NCBI GenBank assembly: GCA_964482235.1
Contig: CAYZWU010000009.1
Coordinates: 1 to 64,000, forward strand
Direction: 5' to 3'
DNA: 64,000 bases
Source: CAYZWU01 sp964482235
GTDB lineage: Bacteria; Planctomycetota; B15-G4; CAYZWU01
In this document: positions 27,510 to 36,780 of the stretch, in pieces
How the letters are laid out: each line of letters begins with the position of its first letter
Position numbering within the stretch: the first letter of the stretch is position 1
Made by a program: the position numbers and the translations under genes
Notes under the pieces: model-generated
Told to the model about the DNA's origin: nothing
Seen by the model: the letters and a program-made list of their open reading frames with translations, nothing else
Databases searched by the model: none

Positions 27510-27531
27510 GGTACTCCGAGGCCGGAGTGCC
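27510..27531 (+). terminator. Possible terminator after the metal exporter
   Basis: A nine-base stem (GGTACTCCG / CGGAGTGCC, one G-U pair) with a 4-base loop follows the stop codon by 3 bases. No T-run follows on either strand, so it may only stabilise the 3' end between two convergent genes. Confidence 0.35.
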
Positions 27532-27573
27532 TGTTGTGGGGACAAGATGGGAACGGTGATGAGGAGAGGCACG

Positions 27574-29019
27574 CTACTCTATCTCAATGACCCACAAGTT
27601 GCTCAGCTCCATTCCTACAAGCGCCTGGAATGGAATCCGAGTTCCAGGGGGAAGTCCCGTGGAAACCACGCGATCGATCAGCCGCACTCCGGTATCGGGC
27701 ATCGGCTTGAAGTGCACGCGATGCTCCCATGGCGGCATGAGCCAGAAGTCGCCGTAGGGAGTAGGATCAGGAGCCGGGAGGACACCGGAACCCGAGATCA
27801 GCACGACGGGATTCGTCCCGGGCCACCCGATGATCACGCCCGTGACGCTGTTGCCCGACAGGACGGTGCCCTTCACGTAGAAGTGCGTGTGGAACTCGTC
27901 AGCGCCGATGTCCGGCAAGGCGAAGAGCCCGGTGCGGGGATCGCCCTCGAAATCCCTGTCGGGAAGGCCCGGCGCATTCCTGTCGCCCGCCGAACGGCAG
28001 GGCGAGTCGAAGGGGATGTGGTAGTCATCGCTGGCTGGATCGAGGAAAAGAGGATCGTCATCGATATTCCCCGTACCGGGCCAGCCGCCCTTGACAACGC
28101 AGCAGGTGATCACGGGATCTCCGTGATAGACGTAGATCTGAGAGCCCGGAAAGCCGTCGTTGTTCCATAAAATCGTGTTCGTGATGAGAGGAGAAGTGCC
28201 ATCGCAGTAGATGCCGCCGCCCATTACCGCCCCGTTGCTCGTGATCGTGTTGTTCGTCACGATGGGGGGCGATGCGGAGTCGCAATAGATGCCGCCGCCA
28301 CCGTACGCCGTGTTTCGGGTAATCGTGTTGTTGGCGATCACTGGGGAAGAGAAGTACAAGTTGATTCCACCGCCGATGCTGGCCGTGTTCAGCGTGATGA
28401 TGTTTCCGGTTATCGTGGGCGATGACTCGGAGCAATGGATTCCACCGCCTTCCCAGCCATGACAACCCCAGGCCATGTTCCTCGAGATGATGTTGTTCTC
28501 GATGAGCGGGTCGGACCCGAAGCGGCAGCTTATTCCGCCGCCGCTGTTGCTTGCCGTGTTCTCGATGATGGAATTGTTCATGATTCTCGCCGTTGAGGCG
28601 GCACAGAATATCCCGCCGCCGCCGTTGTTGGCGATGGTGTTGTTGATGATCGTCGGGGAGCCGTGGTAGCACCTGATTCCGCCGCCGTCGGCGGCATCGC
28701 CGTTTATCAGGGTGAATCCGTCGAGAACCGAGGTGGTCATCTCTCCGCTGTCAAAGGTCGCCACGCTACCGAACCTGGCTCCATCGATGACAGTGGCCTC
28801 CGCCCCGAGCTCGCTCCGGACCGTTATCGCCTTCCCCTTGAAAGTGATGTTCTCCACGTAGGTTCCCGGCCGCACGATGACGGTGTCGCCGTCGATCGCC
28901 GCATCGATGGCCTCCTGAATCGAGGGGAAATCGTCGGGGACATGAATCGTGTCGCCCCGGGCAGGAGATGCGGCGGTGCAAATTAACTGAATAAAGATGC
29001 AGATGAAGATCCTGATCAT
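27574..29019 (-). CDS. Secreted right-handed parallel beta-helix protein, paralogue of the first
   Basis: A 481-residue protein from ATG 29019, chosen for the AAGGAGGAAC site just upstream and the signal peptide that follows (IRIFICIFIQLICTAASPA). It then has IHVPDDFPSIQEAIDAAIDG, about seven coils of GGGIYC...ITNNTI type, and the same C-terminal module as the protein at 510-2057 (DIGADEFHTHFYV, TPYGDFWLMPPW, IPFQALVG). The two share long near-identical stretches in the C-terminal third, at both protein and DNA level. Likely surface-exposed; no enzymatic residues are identified. Confidence 0.86.
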   Translation of the reverse strand: MIRIFICIFIQLICTAASPARGDTIHVPDDFPSIQEAIDAAIDGDTVIVRPGTYVENITFKGKAITVRSELGAEATVIDGARFGSVATFDSGEMTTSVLDGFTLINGDAADGGGIRCYHGSPTIINNTIANNGGGGIFCAASTARIMNNSIIENTASNSGGGISCRFGSDPLIENNIISRNMAWGCHGWEGGGIHCSESSPTITGNIITLNTASIGGGINLYFSSPVIANNTITRNTAYGGGGIYCDSASPPIVTNNTITSNGAVMGGGIYCDGTSPLITNTILWNNDGFPGSQIYVYHGDPVITCCVVKGGWPGTGNIDDDPLFLDPASDDYHIPFDSPCRSAGDRNAPGLPDRDFEGDPRTGLFALPDIGADEFHTHFYVKGTVLSGNSVTGVIIGWPGTNPVVLISGSGVLPAPDPTPYGDFWLMPPWEHRVHFKPMPDTGVRLIDRVVSTGLPPGTRIPFQALVGMELSNLWVIEIE

Positions 29020-29204
29020 TGTTGTTCCTCCTTCTGATGACATGAGAGATGATCTGCTTCTTCGCAACTTCCATACCGGGGGGCATGGGGCAGATCAAAG
29101 CCGGTCTCCCGGGCAAAAACGGGAGGAACAGGTCGTTTTCTGTTACCCGGAGGAAACGGATCCACGGCCGATCACTTTTGCCGATGATCTGCCGCGACTT
29201 TGGC

Positions 29205-29210
29205 TATAAT
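29205..29210 (+). promoter_or_regulatory. Consensus -10 box upstream of tupA
   Basis: TATAAT lies 102 bases before the tupA start. The nearest -35-like TTGCCG is 21 bases upstream, too far for standard spacing. The promoter call therefore rests on the -10 alone. Confidence 0.35.
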
Positions 29211-29311
29211 CGGGACGAGACCGTCCGGAATGCGTCAAGGAACGCCGAACCGGAACGGTCGGCGGGTTCTGTCTGTCAAGTTGCTCTCTCTTGCCTGTCA
29301 TTGAGGTATCG

Positions 29312-30163
29312 ATGATCCCTGCTGCATCAGGCCGCTGCATATCCCTGCTTCTCCTCTGCCTCCCTCTCGCCTTTTCCGCTGCCGCCGCCGAGCCCCGGGC
29401 CGAAAAGGGGCTGACCGGACCTCTTCGCCTGGCCACCACGACGAGCACCGAGAACTCGGGTCTTCTCGCCGTACTGATTCCTCCCTTCGAGAAACGGTTC
29501 GGCATCGAGGTCGACGTGATCGCCGTGGGCACAGGCAAGGCTCTCAAGCTCGGGGAGAACGGCGACGTGGACATCGTGCTCGTCCATGCGCGTCAGGCGG
29601 AAGACGACTTCGTGAAGGCCGGGTGGGGTGTGAACAGGCGCGACGTGATGTACAACGACTTCATCATCATCGGTCCCGCTTCCGATCCTGCCGGCATCAG
29701 GGGGATGGCCGACGCGGCCAAGGCCCTCTCGAAGCTGGCGAAGAAAAAGGCCGTCTTCGTGTCACGCGGCGACGAATCGGGCACGCACAAGAAAGAGCTC
29801 GCCCTCTGGAAGGCGGCGGGCAGAAAGCCCGGCGGCGACGCCTACCTCGAGACGGGCCAGGGCATGGGGCACACCCTCAACATCGCCGACGAGAAGCAGG
29901 GCTACTGCCTGGTGGACCGCGGGACCTACCTGGCCTTCAGCAGGAAGATCGATCTCGAGATCCTGGTGGAAGGCGACAAGCGCCTCTACAACCCATACGG
30001 CATCATCGCGGTGAATCCGGCCCGGCACGATCACGCCAGGTACATCTCCGCCATGGCCTTCATCGGCTGGGTCACGTCGGTGGAAGGGCAGAGGATCGTC
30101 GACAGGTTCCGCAGGAAAGGCAAGCGTCTCTTTTTTCCCATGGCGGTTTCGGCGAAGAAGTAG
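29312..30163 (+). CDS. tupA: Tungstate ABC transporter, substrate-binding protein TupA
   Basis: A 283-residue periplasmic binding protein. ATG at 29312 follows GAGGT, and a signal peptide (CISLLLLCLPLAFSAAAA) follows. The TupA/WtpA-type opening RLATTTSTENSGLLAVLIPP supplies the oxyanion-binding T/S residues; IDIVLVHAR-like VDIVLVHARQAEDDFV and SRGDESGTHKKEL follow. This is the TupA class rather than ModA. The gene leads tupB and tupC. Molybdate as an alternative cargo cannot be excluded. Confidence 0.92.
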   Translation: MIPAASGRCISLLLLCLPLAFSAAAAEPRAEKGLTGPLRLATTTSTENSGLLAVLIPPFEKRFGIEVDVIAVGTGKALKLGENGDVDIVLVHARQAEDDFVKAGWGVNRRDVMYNDFIIIGPASDPAGIRGMADAAKALSKLAKKKAVFVSRGDESGTHKKELALWKAAGRKPGGDAYLETGQGMGHTLNIADEKQGYCLVDRGTYLAFSRKIDLEILVEGDKRLYNPYGIIAVNPARHDHARYISAMAFIGWVTSVEGQRIVDRFRRKGKRLFFPMAVSAKK

Positions 30164-30166
30164 TCG

Positions 30167-30862
30167 GTGGAAAATCTCCTTCACGATATCGGCGAAGCGA
30201 TCCGCATGGTGGTGCGGCTGGACCGCGACGTGGTCGATGCCATCGGCGTCACCATGGGCGTCTCCCTCACGTCCACCGCTCTGGCCACCCTGGTTGGGGT
30301 GCCTCTCGGCTTCCTGATCGCCGTGAAGAGCTTCCTCGGCAAGCGCCTCGTTATCCTGCTTTTCCAGACCCTCTTCGCCCTACCCACCGTGCTGGTCGGC
30401 CTCCTGGTCATGACCTTGCTTTCCCGGCGCGGCCCGCTGGGCGACTTGGGCCTGCTCTTCTCGCCCACGGCCATCGTCATCGGCCAGTTCCTCCTGGCCT
30501 GCCCCATCATCGTCAGCCTCTCCATCGCCGCGACCCAGGCGATCGACCCTCGAGTGGAGCGCACCGCCCACACCCTGGGAAGCGGCCGTCTGCGCACCGC
30601 TCTCGTCATGTTCCTCGAGGCGCGCTTCGCCTTTTTCGCCGCCGTGCTCGCCGGCTTCGGCCGCGTCTTCGCCGAGGTGGGTATCTCGATGATGCTGGGC
30701 GGCAATTTTCCTGGTAAGACGCGGACCATCACCACGACGATCGCCCTCGAGAGCAGCAAGGGGGAGTTCGCCCTCGGCATCGCCCTCGGATTCGTCCTGC
30801 TCCTCGTCGCCTTCGGCGTGAACATCTTCTTCCAGCTTCTCCAGGGGAGGGCGGGAAAATGA
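30167..30862 (+). CDS. tupB: Tungstate ABC transporter permease TupB
   Basis: A 231-residue inner-membrane permease. GTG at 30167 lies 3 bases after tupA. Five to six membrane segments are visible (ALATLVGVPLGFLIAV; LLFQTLFALPTVLVGLLVM; AIVIGQFLLACPIIVSLSIA). The EAA-type coupling loop is present in modified form (EARFAFFAAVLAGFGRVFAE). Its stop overlaps the tupC start (ATGA). Confidence 0.93.
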   Translation: MENLLHDIGEAIRMVVRLDRDVVDAIGVTMGVSLTSTALATLVGVPLGFLIAVKSFLGKRLVILLFQTLFALPTVLVGLLVMTLLSRRGPLGDLGLLFSPTAIVIGQFLLACPIIVSLSIAATQAIDPRVERTAHTLGSGRLRTALVMFLEARFAFFAAVLAGFGRVFAEVGISMMLGGNFPGKTRTITTTIALESSKGEFALGIALGFVLLLVAFGVNIFFQLLQGRAGK

Positions 30863-31875
30863 GCGAGGAGATCCTGCGCTTCGAGGGAATCGGCAAGCGG
30901 TACGACGGAAAGACCGTGCTCGACATCGACTCGCTGAAAGTGGAGAAGGGCTCGGTCCATGCCCTTGTGGGACCGAACGGCTCGGGGAAGACGACCCTCC
31001 TCGAGATCGCTGCCCTGATCAATGAACCGTCCTCAGGTACGGTCTTCGTCCGCGGCAAGGACGCCACATCCAGCGGAGCGGCACGGAGGAAGCTCCGGCG
31101 GGAAGTGACCCTCGTGGACCAAAATCCCTATCTCTTCGACACCACGGTCCAGCGCAATATCGCCTTCGGGCTCAAGGCTCGCGGCCTGAGCGGAGCGGAG
31201 ATCCGCAGCCGGGTGGGGGCAGCTCTCGAGAACGTGGGACTCGCCTCGCTGGCCTCGCGCCGCGCCCCGGGCCTCTCGGCCGGCGAGGCCCAGCGGATCG
31301 CCCTGGCGCGCGCCATGGCGCTTCGCCCATCGCTCCTCCTTCTCGATGAGCCCACGGCCAACGTCGACGCCTTCCACGTCCAGATCCTCGAGAACCTGAT
31401 CCGCGAGGCGGTCGATCGCGAGGGGACGACCGTGATGTTCGCCACGCACAGCCTCACCCAGAGCTACAGGCTGGCCGGGACGATCCATCACCTCGTCGAG
31501 GGCCGCGTCTCCTCGGCGCCGCCGGAAAACCACTTCTTCGGCATAGCCGAGGATCATGAGGGAGAGAGCTGCCTGCGCCTGGCTCCCGAGGTGCTCGTCG
31601 TCCTGCCCGAGGCGAGAAGCGGCCGGGTCCACTTCTCCGTTCCTCCCGAGGCGATATTCCTGTCAAGGGAGGCGAAAGAACCGGCGGTGCGGCAGAACTC
31701 CTATCGAGGCCGCGTCGTCGGGATCAGCGAGGACCGCGGCCGCATCCAGGTCACCGTGGATGTGGGCGTGCACCTCGTCTCCGTCATCTCGCGCGAATCG
31801 ATGGAGGCGCTGAATCTCAAGGTGGGCGACGACCTTTTCCTCTCCTTCGAGATCCCTTCGATTCTGCTCCACTGA
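30859..31875 (+). CDS. tupC: Tungstate ABC transporter ATPase TupC
   Basis: A 338-residue ABC ATPase. Walker A is GPNGSGKT (38-45), the signature is LSAGEAQ with Ala in place of the second Gly, Walker B is LLLLDEPTANVD, and the switch histidine is in FATHS. After residue 240 comes an extra domain (VHFSVPPEAIFLS; YRGRVVGISEDRGRIQV; LNLKVGDDLFLSFE) of TOBE/Mop type, a usual site for oxyanion binding and feedback. Third gene of the tup operon, with moeA following 69 bases later. Confidence 0.93.
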   Translation: MSEEILRFEGIGKRYDGKTVLDIDSLKVEKGSVHALVGPNGSGKTTLLEIAALINEPSSGTVFVRGKDATSSGAARRKLRREVTLVDQNPYLFDTTVQRNIAFGLKARGLSGAEIRSRVGAALENVGLASLASRRAPGLSAGEAQRIALARAMALRPSLLLLDEPTANVDAFHVQILENLIREAVDREGTTVMFATHSLTQSYRLAGTIHHLVEGRVSSAPPENHFFGIAEDHEGESCLRLAPEVLVVLPEARSGRVHFSVPPEAIFLSREAKEPAVRQNSYRGRVVGISEDRGRIQVTVDVGVHLVSVISRESMEALNLKVGDDLFLSFEIPSILLH

Positions 31876-31944
31876 AATACCCTTTGAAGAGCCGTGGGAT
31901 GGAACTATAAGAAACCTATTTGAACGGTGCGTGAAGGCGGAAGG

Positions 31945-33198
31945 ATGAAGGACTTTCTGGGAAGAGAAGAGGCCCTGGAGGTGGCAGAGGCACGCCGGCT
32001 TCTGATGGAGCAGGAGCTGAGAGCCCCCCGGACCGAGCCGATCCCCATCGAGGCAGCCTGCGGCAGGGTGCTGTCCGGCGATGTCCTCTCGCCCGAGAAC
32101 CTCCCCGGCTTCACCCGCTCCACGATGGATGGATATGCCGTGGGTTCGGCGGATACCTTCGGCGCCTCGGAGACCATGCCGGTCTATCTCGAGGTGACAG
32201 GGCAGGTGCAGATGGGGGTGAAGCCCGACCTGTCGATCCAAAGGGGAGAGTGCGTCCAGATCCCCACCGGCGGGATGCTGCCTGGCGGCTCCGACGCGGT
32301 GGTCATGTTCGAGCACACGAACACGATCGACGAGACCATGGTCGAGATCATGAAGGCCGTGTCGCCTGGGGACAACGTCATCCTCGAGGACGAGGATGTG
32401 ATGAGGGGGGAGACCGTGCTGCGGCAAGGGCAGCGGCTGCGGCCCCAGGACATCGGAGCCCTGGCCGGCCTGGGAATCCTTCGCGTCGACCTGTTCGCAA
32501 AGCCCGTTGTTGCCATCATCGGGACAGGGGACGAGGTCGTGCCTCCCGATCAGCCGATCGCCGCCGGCAAGGTGAGGGACATCAACTCGTACAACCTGGC
32601 CGGTCTCGTTCAGGGATGCCACGCCGTTCCCGTCATGAAGGGGATCGTCAGCGACGATCTGGACGCGCTGCGGGCCAGGGTGGAGGAGGCTGCCTCCGAG
32701 GCCGACATGGTGCTGATCTCAGGAGGGAGCTCGGTGGGCACCAAGGACTTCACCTCCCGGGTCATCGACGATCTCGGCAGCCCGGGCGTCCTCTTCCACG
32801 GCGTGGCGATGAAGCCGGGCAAGCCCCTGATCGCCGGCATCGTCGGCGGGGTGCCCCTCTTCGGGCTGCCCGGCCATCCTGCCGCCATCACCGTCAGCTT
32901 CGCGACCTTCGTGGAGCCCCTGCTGATGCTCCTCTCGGGCGAGAAGCCGGCCGCTCACAGGCCGCACCGCGCGACGCTGCGCGCCCTATTCAGCCGGAAC
33001 CTCGCCTCCTCGACGGGGAGGGAGGAGCACGTCCGGATCTCTGTCGAGGAGCGGGACGGGACTCTCTGGGCCGTACCGGTCCTGGGGAAGTCGGGCCTCG
33101 TCACGACCCTCGTCAAGGCCGACGGCATCGTGATCGTCCCCATGAAAAAGTCGGGGCTCTATCAAGGGGAAGAAGTCGAGGTGCTGCTGTTCAAGTAG
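31945..33198 (+). CDS. moeA: Molybdopterin molybdenumtransferase MoeA
   Basis: Inserts the metal into adenylylated molybdopterin. It has 417 residues, the normal MoeA length. ATG at 31945 follows GAAGGCGGAAGG. Domain signatures: NLPGFTRSTMDGYAVGSADT, VQIPTGGMLPGGSDAVVMFE, TGDEVVPPDQPIAAGKVRDIN, ISGGSSVGTKDFT and GLPGHPAAITVSF. The tungstate transporter upstream suggests that this copy or its neighbour serves a tungsten cofactor. Confidence 0.95.
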   Translation: MKDFLGREEALEVAEARRLLMEQELRAPRTEPIPIEAACGRVLSGDVLSPENLPGFTRSTMDGYAVGSADTFGASETMPVYLEVTGQVQMGVKPDLSIQRGECVQIPTGGMLPGGSDAVVMFEHTNTIDETMVEIMKAVSPGDNVILEDEDVMRGETVLRQGQRLRPQDIGALAGLGILRVDLFAKPVVAIIGTGDEVVPPDQPIAAGKVRDINSYNLAGLVQGCHAVPVMKGIVSDDLDALRARVEEAASEADMVLISGGSSVGTKDFTSRVIDDLGSPGVLFHGVAMKPGKPLIAGIVGGVPLFGLPGHPAAITVSFATFVEPLLMLLSGEKPAAHRPHRATLRALFSRNLASSTGREEHVRISVEERDGTLWAVPVLGKSGLVTTLVKADGIVIVPMKKSGLYQGEEVEVLLFK

Positions 33199-33263
33199 AC
33201 CCTGTCCGGCCCCGCCGCTGTTCGAGGGGTTGTTTTTCTGAGACCGAGATCAAAGGAGAAGCC

Positions 33264-35183
33264 TTGGAGTTCAAGAGAAGAGTCTATCAGACCTGCGCGA
33301 GCCTGGAGGAGGCCCAGGCCGCCTGGCTCGACTACATCGGGAGCCTGGACCCGGTGGATCGGGAAGCAGTTCCCGTCACGGAATCGCTTGGCCGCATCAC
33401 GGCCGAGGCCGTGCAGGCAAGGATCTCATCGCCCTTCTACCATGCCTCAGCCATGGACGGATATGCGGTCCGGTTTCCCGAGACCTTCGGCGCCTCGGAA
33501 ACGAACCCTTTGCGCTTGAAGCTGGGCGAGCAGGCCGTGCCGGTCAACACAGGCGATCCCGTTCCCGACGGATTCAACGCCGTCATCATGGTGGAGGATG
33601 TCAGCACGGTCGATGATGTCGTGGAGATCATCGCACCGGCAAGCCCCTATGAAAACGTCAGGACGGTGGGAGAGGACATCGTTCAGACCGAGCTGATCCT
33701 GCCGGAGAACCACCGGATCAGGCCTGTGGACATCGGCGCCATGCTGTCGGGCGGCAACACCGGGATCCGGGTGAGGCGAAAGCCCCTCGTGACGATCATC
33801 CCCACGGGGAACGAGGTGGTCGAACCCGGCGCCCCTCTCGAAAGAGGGAACATCATCGACTCGAACAGCTACATGATCGGCAGCCTCGTCAGGGAGTGGG
33901 GCGGAGAGTTCCGGAGAGAGGAGATCGTCGCGGACAGGCTCGACCTTCTCGAGAAGAGGATCAAGGCCGCAATGGAGGTCAGCGACCTCGTCGTGGTGCT
34001 GGCCGGGGCGTCGGCGGGGACAAGGGATTTCACACCCAACGCGATCGCCGGCCTCGGGCGGGTCCTGGTGCACGGTATCAGCATCAAGCCTGGCAAGCCG
34101 GTGCTGCTCGGCGAGATAGAGGGGAAGCCGGTCATCGGGCTTCCCGGTTATCCCGTTGCCGCATACATGACCTTCGAGATGTTCGGAAAGCCGCTTCTTT
34201 TCCATCTCATGGGGATCGAGCTCGAGCCGCCCGACGTCCTGAAGGCCAGGCTCTCGAGGCCGGCGTCCTCATCCCTGGGGCAGGAGGAGTTTTTGAGGGT
34301 CAAGGTCGGCAAGGCCGGCGGCAGCTTCGTGGCCACGCCCGTGGGGAGGGGGGCGGGCGCGCTCATGACGCTGCAGCGGGCCGACGGCATCATCCGCATC
34401 CCCGCCCTGAGCGAGGGAGCGGCCCCCGAATCGGAAGTGGACGTGTCGCTGATGCGGTCGCGGCACGAGATCGAGAACACGCTCGTCTGCATCGGCAGCC
34501 ACGACAACACCCTCGATCTGCTGGCCAACTTCCTGAGAAAGAACCATCCCTCCTTCAGCATGTCGTCGGCGCACGTCGGATCGATGGGCGGGCTGATGGC
34601 CGTCAAGAAGTCGGAAGCCCACATCGCCGGCACCCACCTCCTCGACGAGAAAACGGGCGACTACAACATCCCCTTCGTCCTGAGGCTCCTGAAGGATGTT
34701 CCGCTGAAGGTCGTCACTCTCGTCCACAGGCAGCAGGGACTGATCGTGCGGAAGGGCAATCCGTCGAACATCGAGTGGATCGGCGATCTCGCCAGGAACG
34801 ACCTCGTGTTCATCAACAGGCAGCAAGGCTCCGGAACGCGGCTTCTGACCGACAAGACCTTGCGGGAGAAGGGGGTCGGGCCGGACCAGGTGAAGGGCTA
34901 CGACAAGGAGGAGTACACCCACATGGGGATTGCCTCGGCCGTCGCCTCGGGTGCCGCTGACGCCGGCATGGGGATCGTGACGGCAGCCCTGGCCCTTGAC
35001 CTCGATTTCATTCCCGTTGCCACCGAACAATACGATCTCGTCGTCAGGAAGGAGAATCTCGACTGCCCCATGGTGCGGGCGCTCCTCGAGGTCATTGCTT
35101 CCGACAGCCGATTCAAGGAGGCCGTGATCTCCCTGGGCGGCTACGATGTGTGCGACATGGGGAAGGTGGTCCACGAGCAGTGA
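33264..35183 (+). CDS. MoeA fused to a periplasmic-binding-protein-like domain
   Basis: A 639-residue protein starting at TTG 33264, which has AAAGGAGAA just upstream; the open frame reaches back to 32250 but that part is a shadow of the first moeA. Residues 1-400 are a second MoeA (SPFYHASAMDGYAVRFPETF, PVNTGDPVPDGFNAV, PTGNEVVEPG, GLPGYPVAAYMTFEMFGKP). Residues 400-639 are a soluble PBP-like domain (HIAGTHLLDEKTG; FINRQQGSGTRLLTDK; AASGAADAGMGIVTAA), as in the PF12727 family. Without a signal peptide it must be cytoplasmic, so it may sense or hold oxyanion for insertion. It is the last gene of the tup-moe unit. Confidence 0.92.
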   Translation: MEFKRRVYQTCASLEEAQAAWLDYIGSLDPVDREAVPVTESLGRITAEAVQARISSPFYHASAMDGYAVRFPETFGASETNPLRLKLGEQAVPVNTGDPVPDGFNAVIMVEDVSTVDDVVEIIAPASPYENVRTVGEDIVQTELILPENHRIRPVDIGAMLSGGNTGIRVRRKPLVTIIPTGNEVVEPGAPLERGNIIDSNSYMIGSLVREWGGEFRREEIVADRLDLLEKRIKAAMEVSDLVVVLAGASAGTRDFTPNAIAGLGRVLVHGISIKPGKPVLLGEIEGKPVIGLPGYPVAAYMTFEMFGKPLLFHLMGIELEPPDVLKARLSRPASSSLGQEEFLRVKVGKAGGSFVATPVGRGAGALMTLQRADGIIRIPALSEGAAPESEVDVSLMRSRHEIENTLVCIGSHDNTLDLLANFLRKNHPSFSMSSAHVGSMGGLMAVKKSEAHIAGTHLLDEKTGDYNIPFVLRLLKDVPLKVVTLVHRQQGLIVRKGNPSNIEWIGDLARNDLVFINRQQGSGTRLLTDKTLREKGVGPDQVKGYDKEEYTHMGIASAVASGAADAGMGIVTAALALDLDFIPVATEQYDLVVRKENLDCPMVRALLEVIASDSRFKEAVISLGGYDVCDMGKVVHEQ

Positions 35184-35222
35184 TCCGGTCTTCCAGGCAG
35201 GAGGCGGTCACCGCTTCCGGAA

Positions 35223-36770
35223 TCAGCGGTCGTACCCCAGGGCCTTGAGCTTCTCCCTGATCGAATCGGGGATCTCCTGCGGAAGCGTGCCGCCGCTGCG
35301 CCGGATCTTCTCGTATTCGGCCTTGAGCTCGCGGAACAGCTCGCCGCGCGTCTCGAGCATCCGCTCCAGCAGATCTCGCCTCTGGCCGGCGATGTCCCGG
35401 CCTTCCCCTCCATCCTGCTTCAGATCAAAGAGCTCGTGCTTCTCCTCGATGAGGCTTCCCGTGAAGTCGAGGGGGCGCTCGGGCGACCACTCCCTCTTCT
35501 GAACGGAGATCAGCTTGAGGTCGCCCAGCCGCAGGGCGAGATGCTTGAAGAAGGCGCTTTTGTCCTCGCCGCGCGGGAGCACGGTCAGCTCGAGGGGGAG
35601 CGGCCGCGCGGTGCCGCCCGCCGAAGGAGTGCCCTTCCCTTCGAGCCGGGGGAGGAACGATCGGCCAAACATTCCATGAGGCCCGTCCAGGTCGAGCATG
35701 TCGAGCAGAGTGGGGACGATGTCGTAGATCGTGACGGCTTCGTCGATGCGCGCCCCGTCCTCGATCCGGCCCGGGCTCGAGACGATGAGCGGTATCTTCA
35801 CCTCCTCCTCGTAGAGCGAGTGGCGGTGGCCGATCTCCCCGTGCTCGAGGAACGCCTCGCCGTGATCGGACGTGACGATCACGATGGAGTTCTCCAGGAT
35901 CTTTGGATCGATCTTCCTGATGCCGCTGAAGAGACGCCGGATGTTGTCGTCCACCCAGGCGATCTCGCCGTCGTAGCGGGCGAGGAGATTCTCGAGGTCG
36001 CGGGGCGTCATGTTGCTCTTGTAGCGGGGATCGCGGGTCACGCCGCGGCCGTCGACCCAGCCGGTGTAGCCCGGATCGAAGAGCTTGTTGAAGGGCGCCG
36101 GGGGGACGTAGTCGTTGTGCACGTCGAAGTAGTGCAGGAAGAGGAAGAACGGCCTGTCCCCCTTCTCCCTGACAAAGGAAAGGCCCTTCTCCGTCACCTC
36201 CCTGCTGGTCACGGCCTCGTGGGAGAACGCCTCGGTCTCGGCCAGGCTCTGCCTGATTTCGGTCTGCGACCAGGTCCCGATCTCCTCCTTCGGGACGTCG
36301 TAGATCGTGCGGAAGCCGAGGCACGACTCGTATCGATCGAACCCCCTGGCGAAGCCGAAGAAGGGATGCAGGTAGGGGCCGGAGTAGAAACCGCCCGTGG
36401 CGTATCCCTCGCGGCCGAGGATCTCGGCCAGCATGGCGATCTTCGGGGAGGGCGGCATGCTGTCGTGGACCATGTCGTGGAGCTCGTCGGGCATGCCGGT
36501 CAAGAGGGCGTAGTGGGCCGGGAGCGTCCACGAGGAGGTGCTCACCGCATTGGTGAAGAGGGCACCCTTCGAAGCCAGCTCGTCGAGGAAGGGCGTCGTG
36601 CCTTCTCCCGTCTCTCCAGCCCTGTGGCCGTAGGCGCCCATCCGGTCCGGCCGTAGCGTGTCGATCGAGATGACGATCACGTTCAGGGGCGGCTCCGGCC
36701 GCAGCAGGAAGTAGACGGCAAGGCCGATGGCAACAGCAAGAACAGCGGCAGCGAGTATCTTGTTCTTCAC
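35223..36770 (-). CDS. Sulfatase-family hydrolase, membrane-anchored, Thr at the nucleophile position
   Basis: A 515-residue alkaline-phosphatase-superfamily protein with one N-terminal membrane anchor (ILAAAVLAVAIGLAVYFLL) and a periplasmic catalytic domain. Metal-binding ISIDTLRPDRMGAYG (D37) and VTSDHGEAFLEHGEIGHRHS are clear. In the nucleophile motif the Cys/Ser that becomes formylglycine in true sulfatases is Thr82 (T-L-P-A-H). Activity on sulfate esters is thus doubtful, and phosphoryl hydrolysis or transfer is possible. GTG at 36770 lies 10 bases after the cytochrome gene's stop, so it ends that operon. Confidence 0.88.
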   Translation of the reverse strand: MKNKILAAAVLAVAIGLAVYFLLRPEPPLNVIVISIDTLRPDRMGAYGHRAGETGEGTTPFLDELASKGALFTNAVSTSSWTLPAHYALLTGMPDELHDMVHDSMPPSPKIAMLAEILGREGYATGGFYSGPYLHPFFGFARGFDRYESCLGFRTIYDVPKEEIGTWSQTEIRQSLAETEAFSHEAVTSREVTEKGLSFVREKGDRPFFLFLHYFDVHNDYVPPAPFNKLFDPGYTGWVDGRGVTRDPRYKSNMTPRDLENLLARYDGEIAWVDDNIRRLFSGIRKIDPKILENSIVIVTSDHGEAFLEHGEIGHRHSLYEEEVKIPLIVSSPGRIEDGARIDEAVTIYDIVPTLLDMLDLDGPHGMFGRSFLPRLEGKGTPSAGGTARPLPLELTVLPRGEDKSAFFKHLALRLGDLKLISVQKREWSPERPLDFTGSLIEEKHELFDLKQDGGEGRDIAGQRRDLLERMLETRGELFRELKAEYEKIRRSGGTLPQEIPDSIREKLKALGYDR

Positions 36771-36780
36771 GATGGGTTCG

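Noticed and set aside
29020..29311. Possible molybdenum-cofactor riboswitch upstream of tupA
   Set aside because: No multi-stem pattern typical of that riboswitch could be drawn by eye; only a -10 box is supported.
32250..33263. N-terminal extension of the second moeA frame
   Set aside because: It is an out-of-frame shadow of the first moeA; TTG at 33264 with AAAGGAGAA is the supported start.
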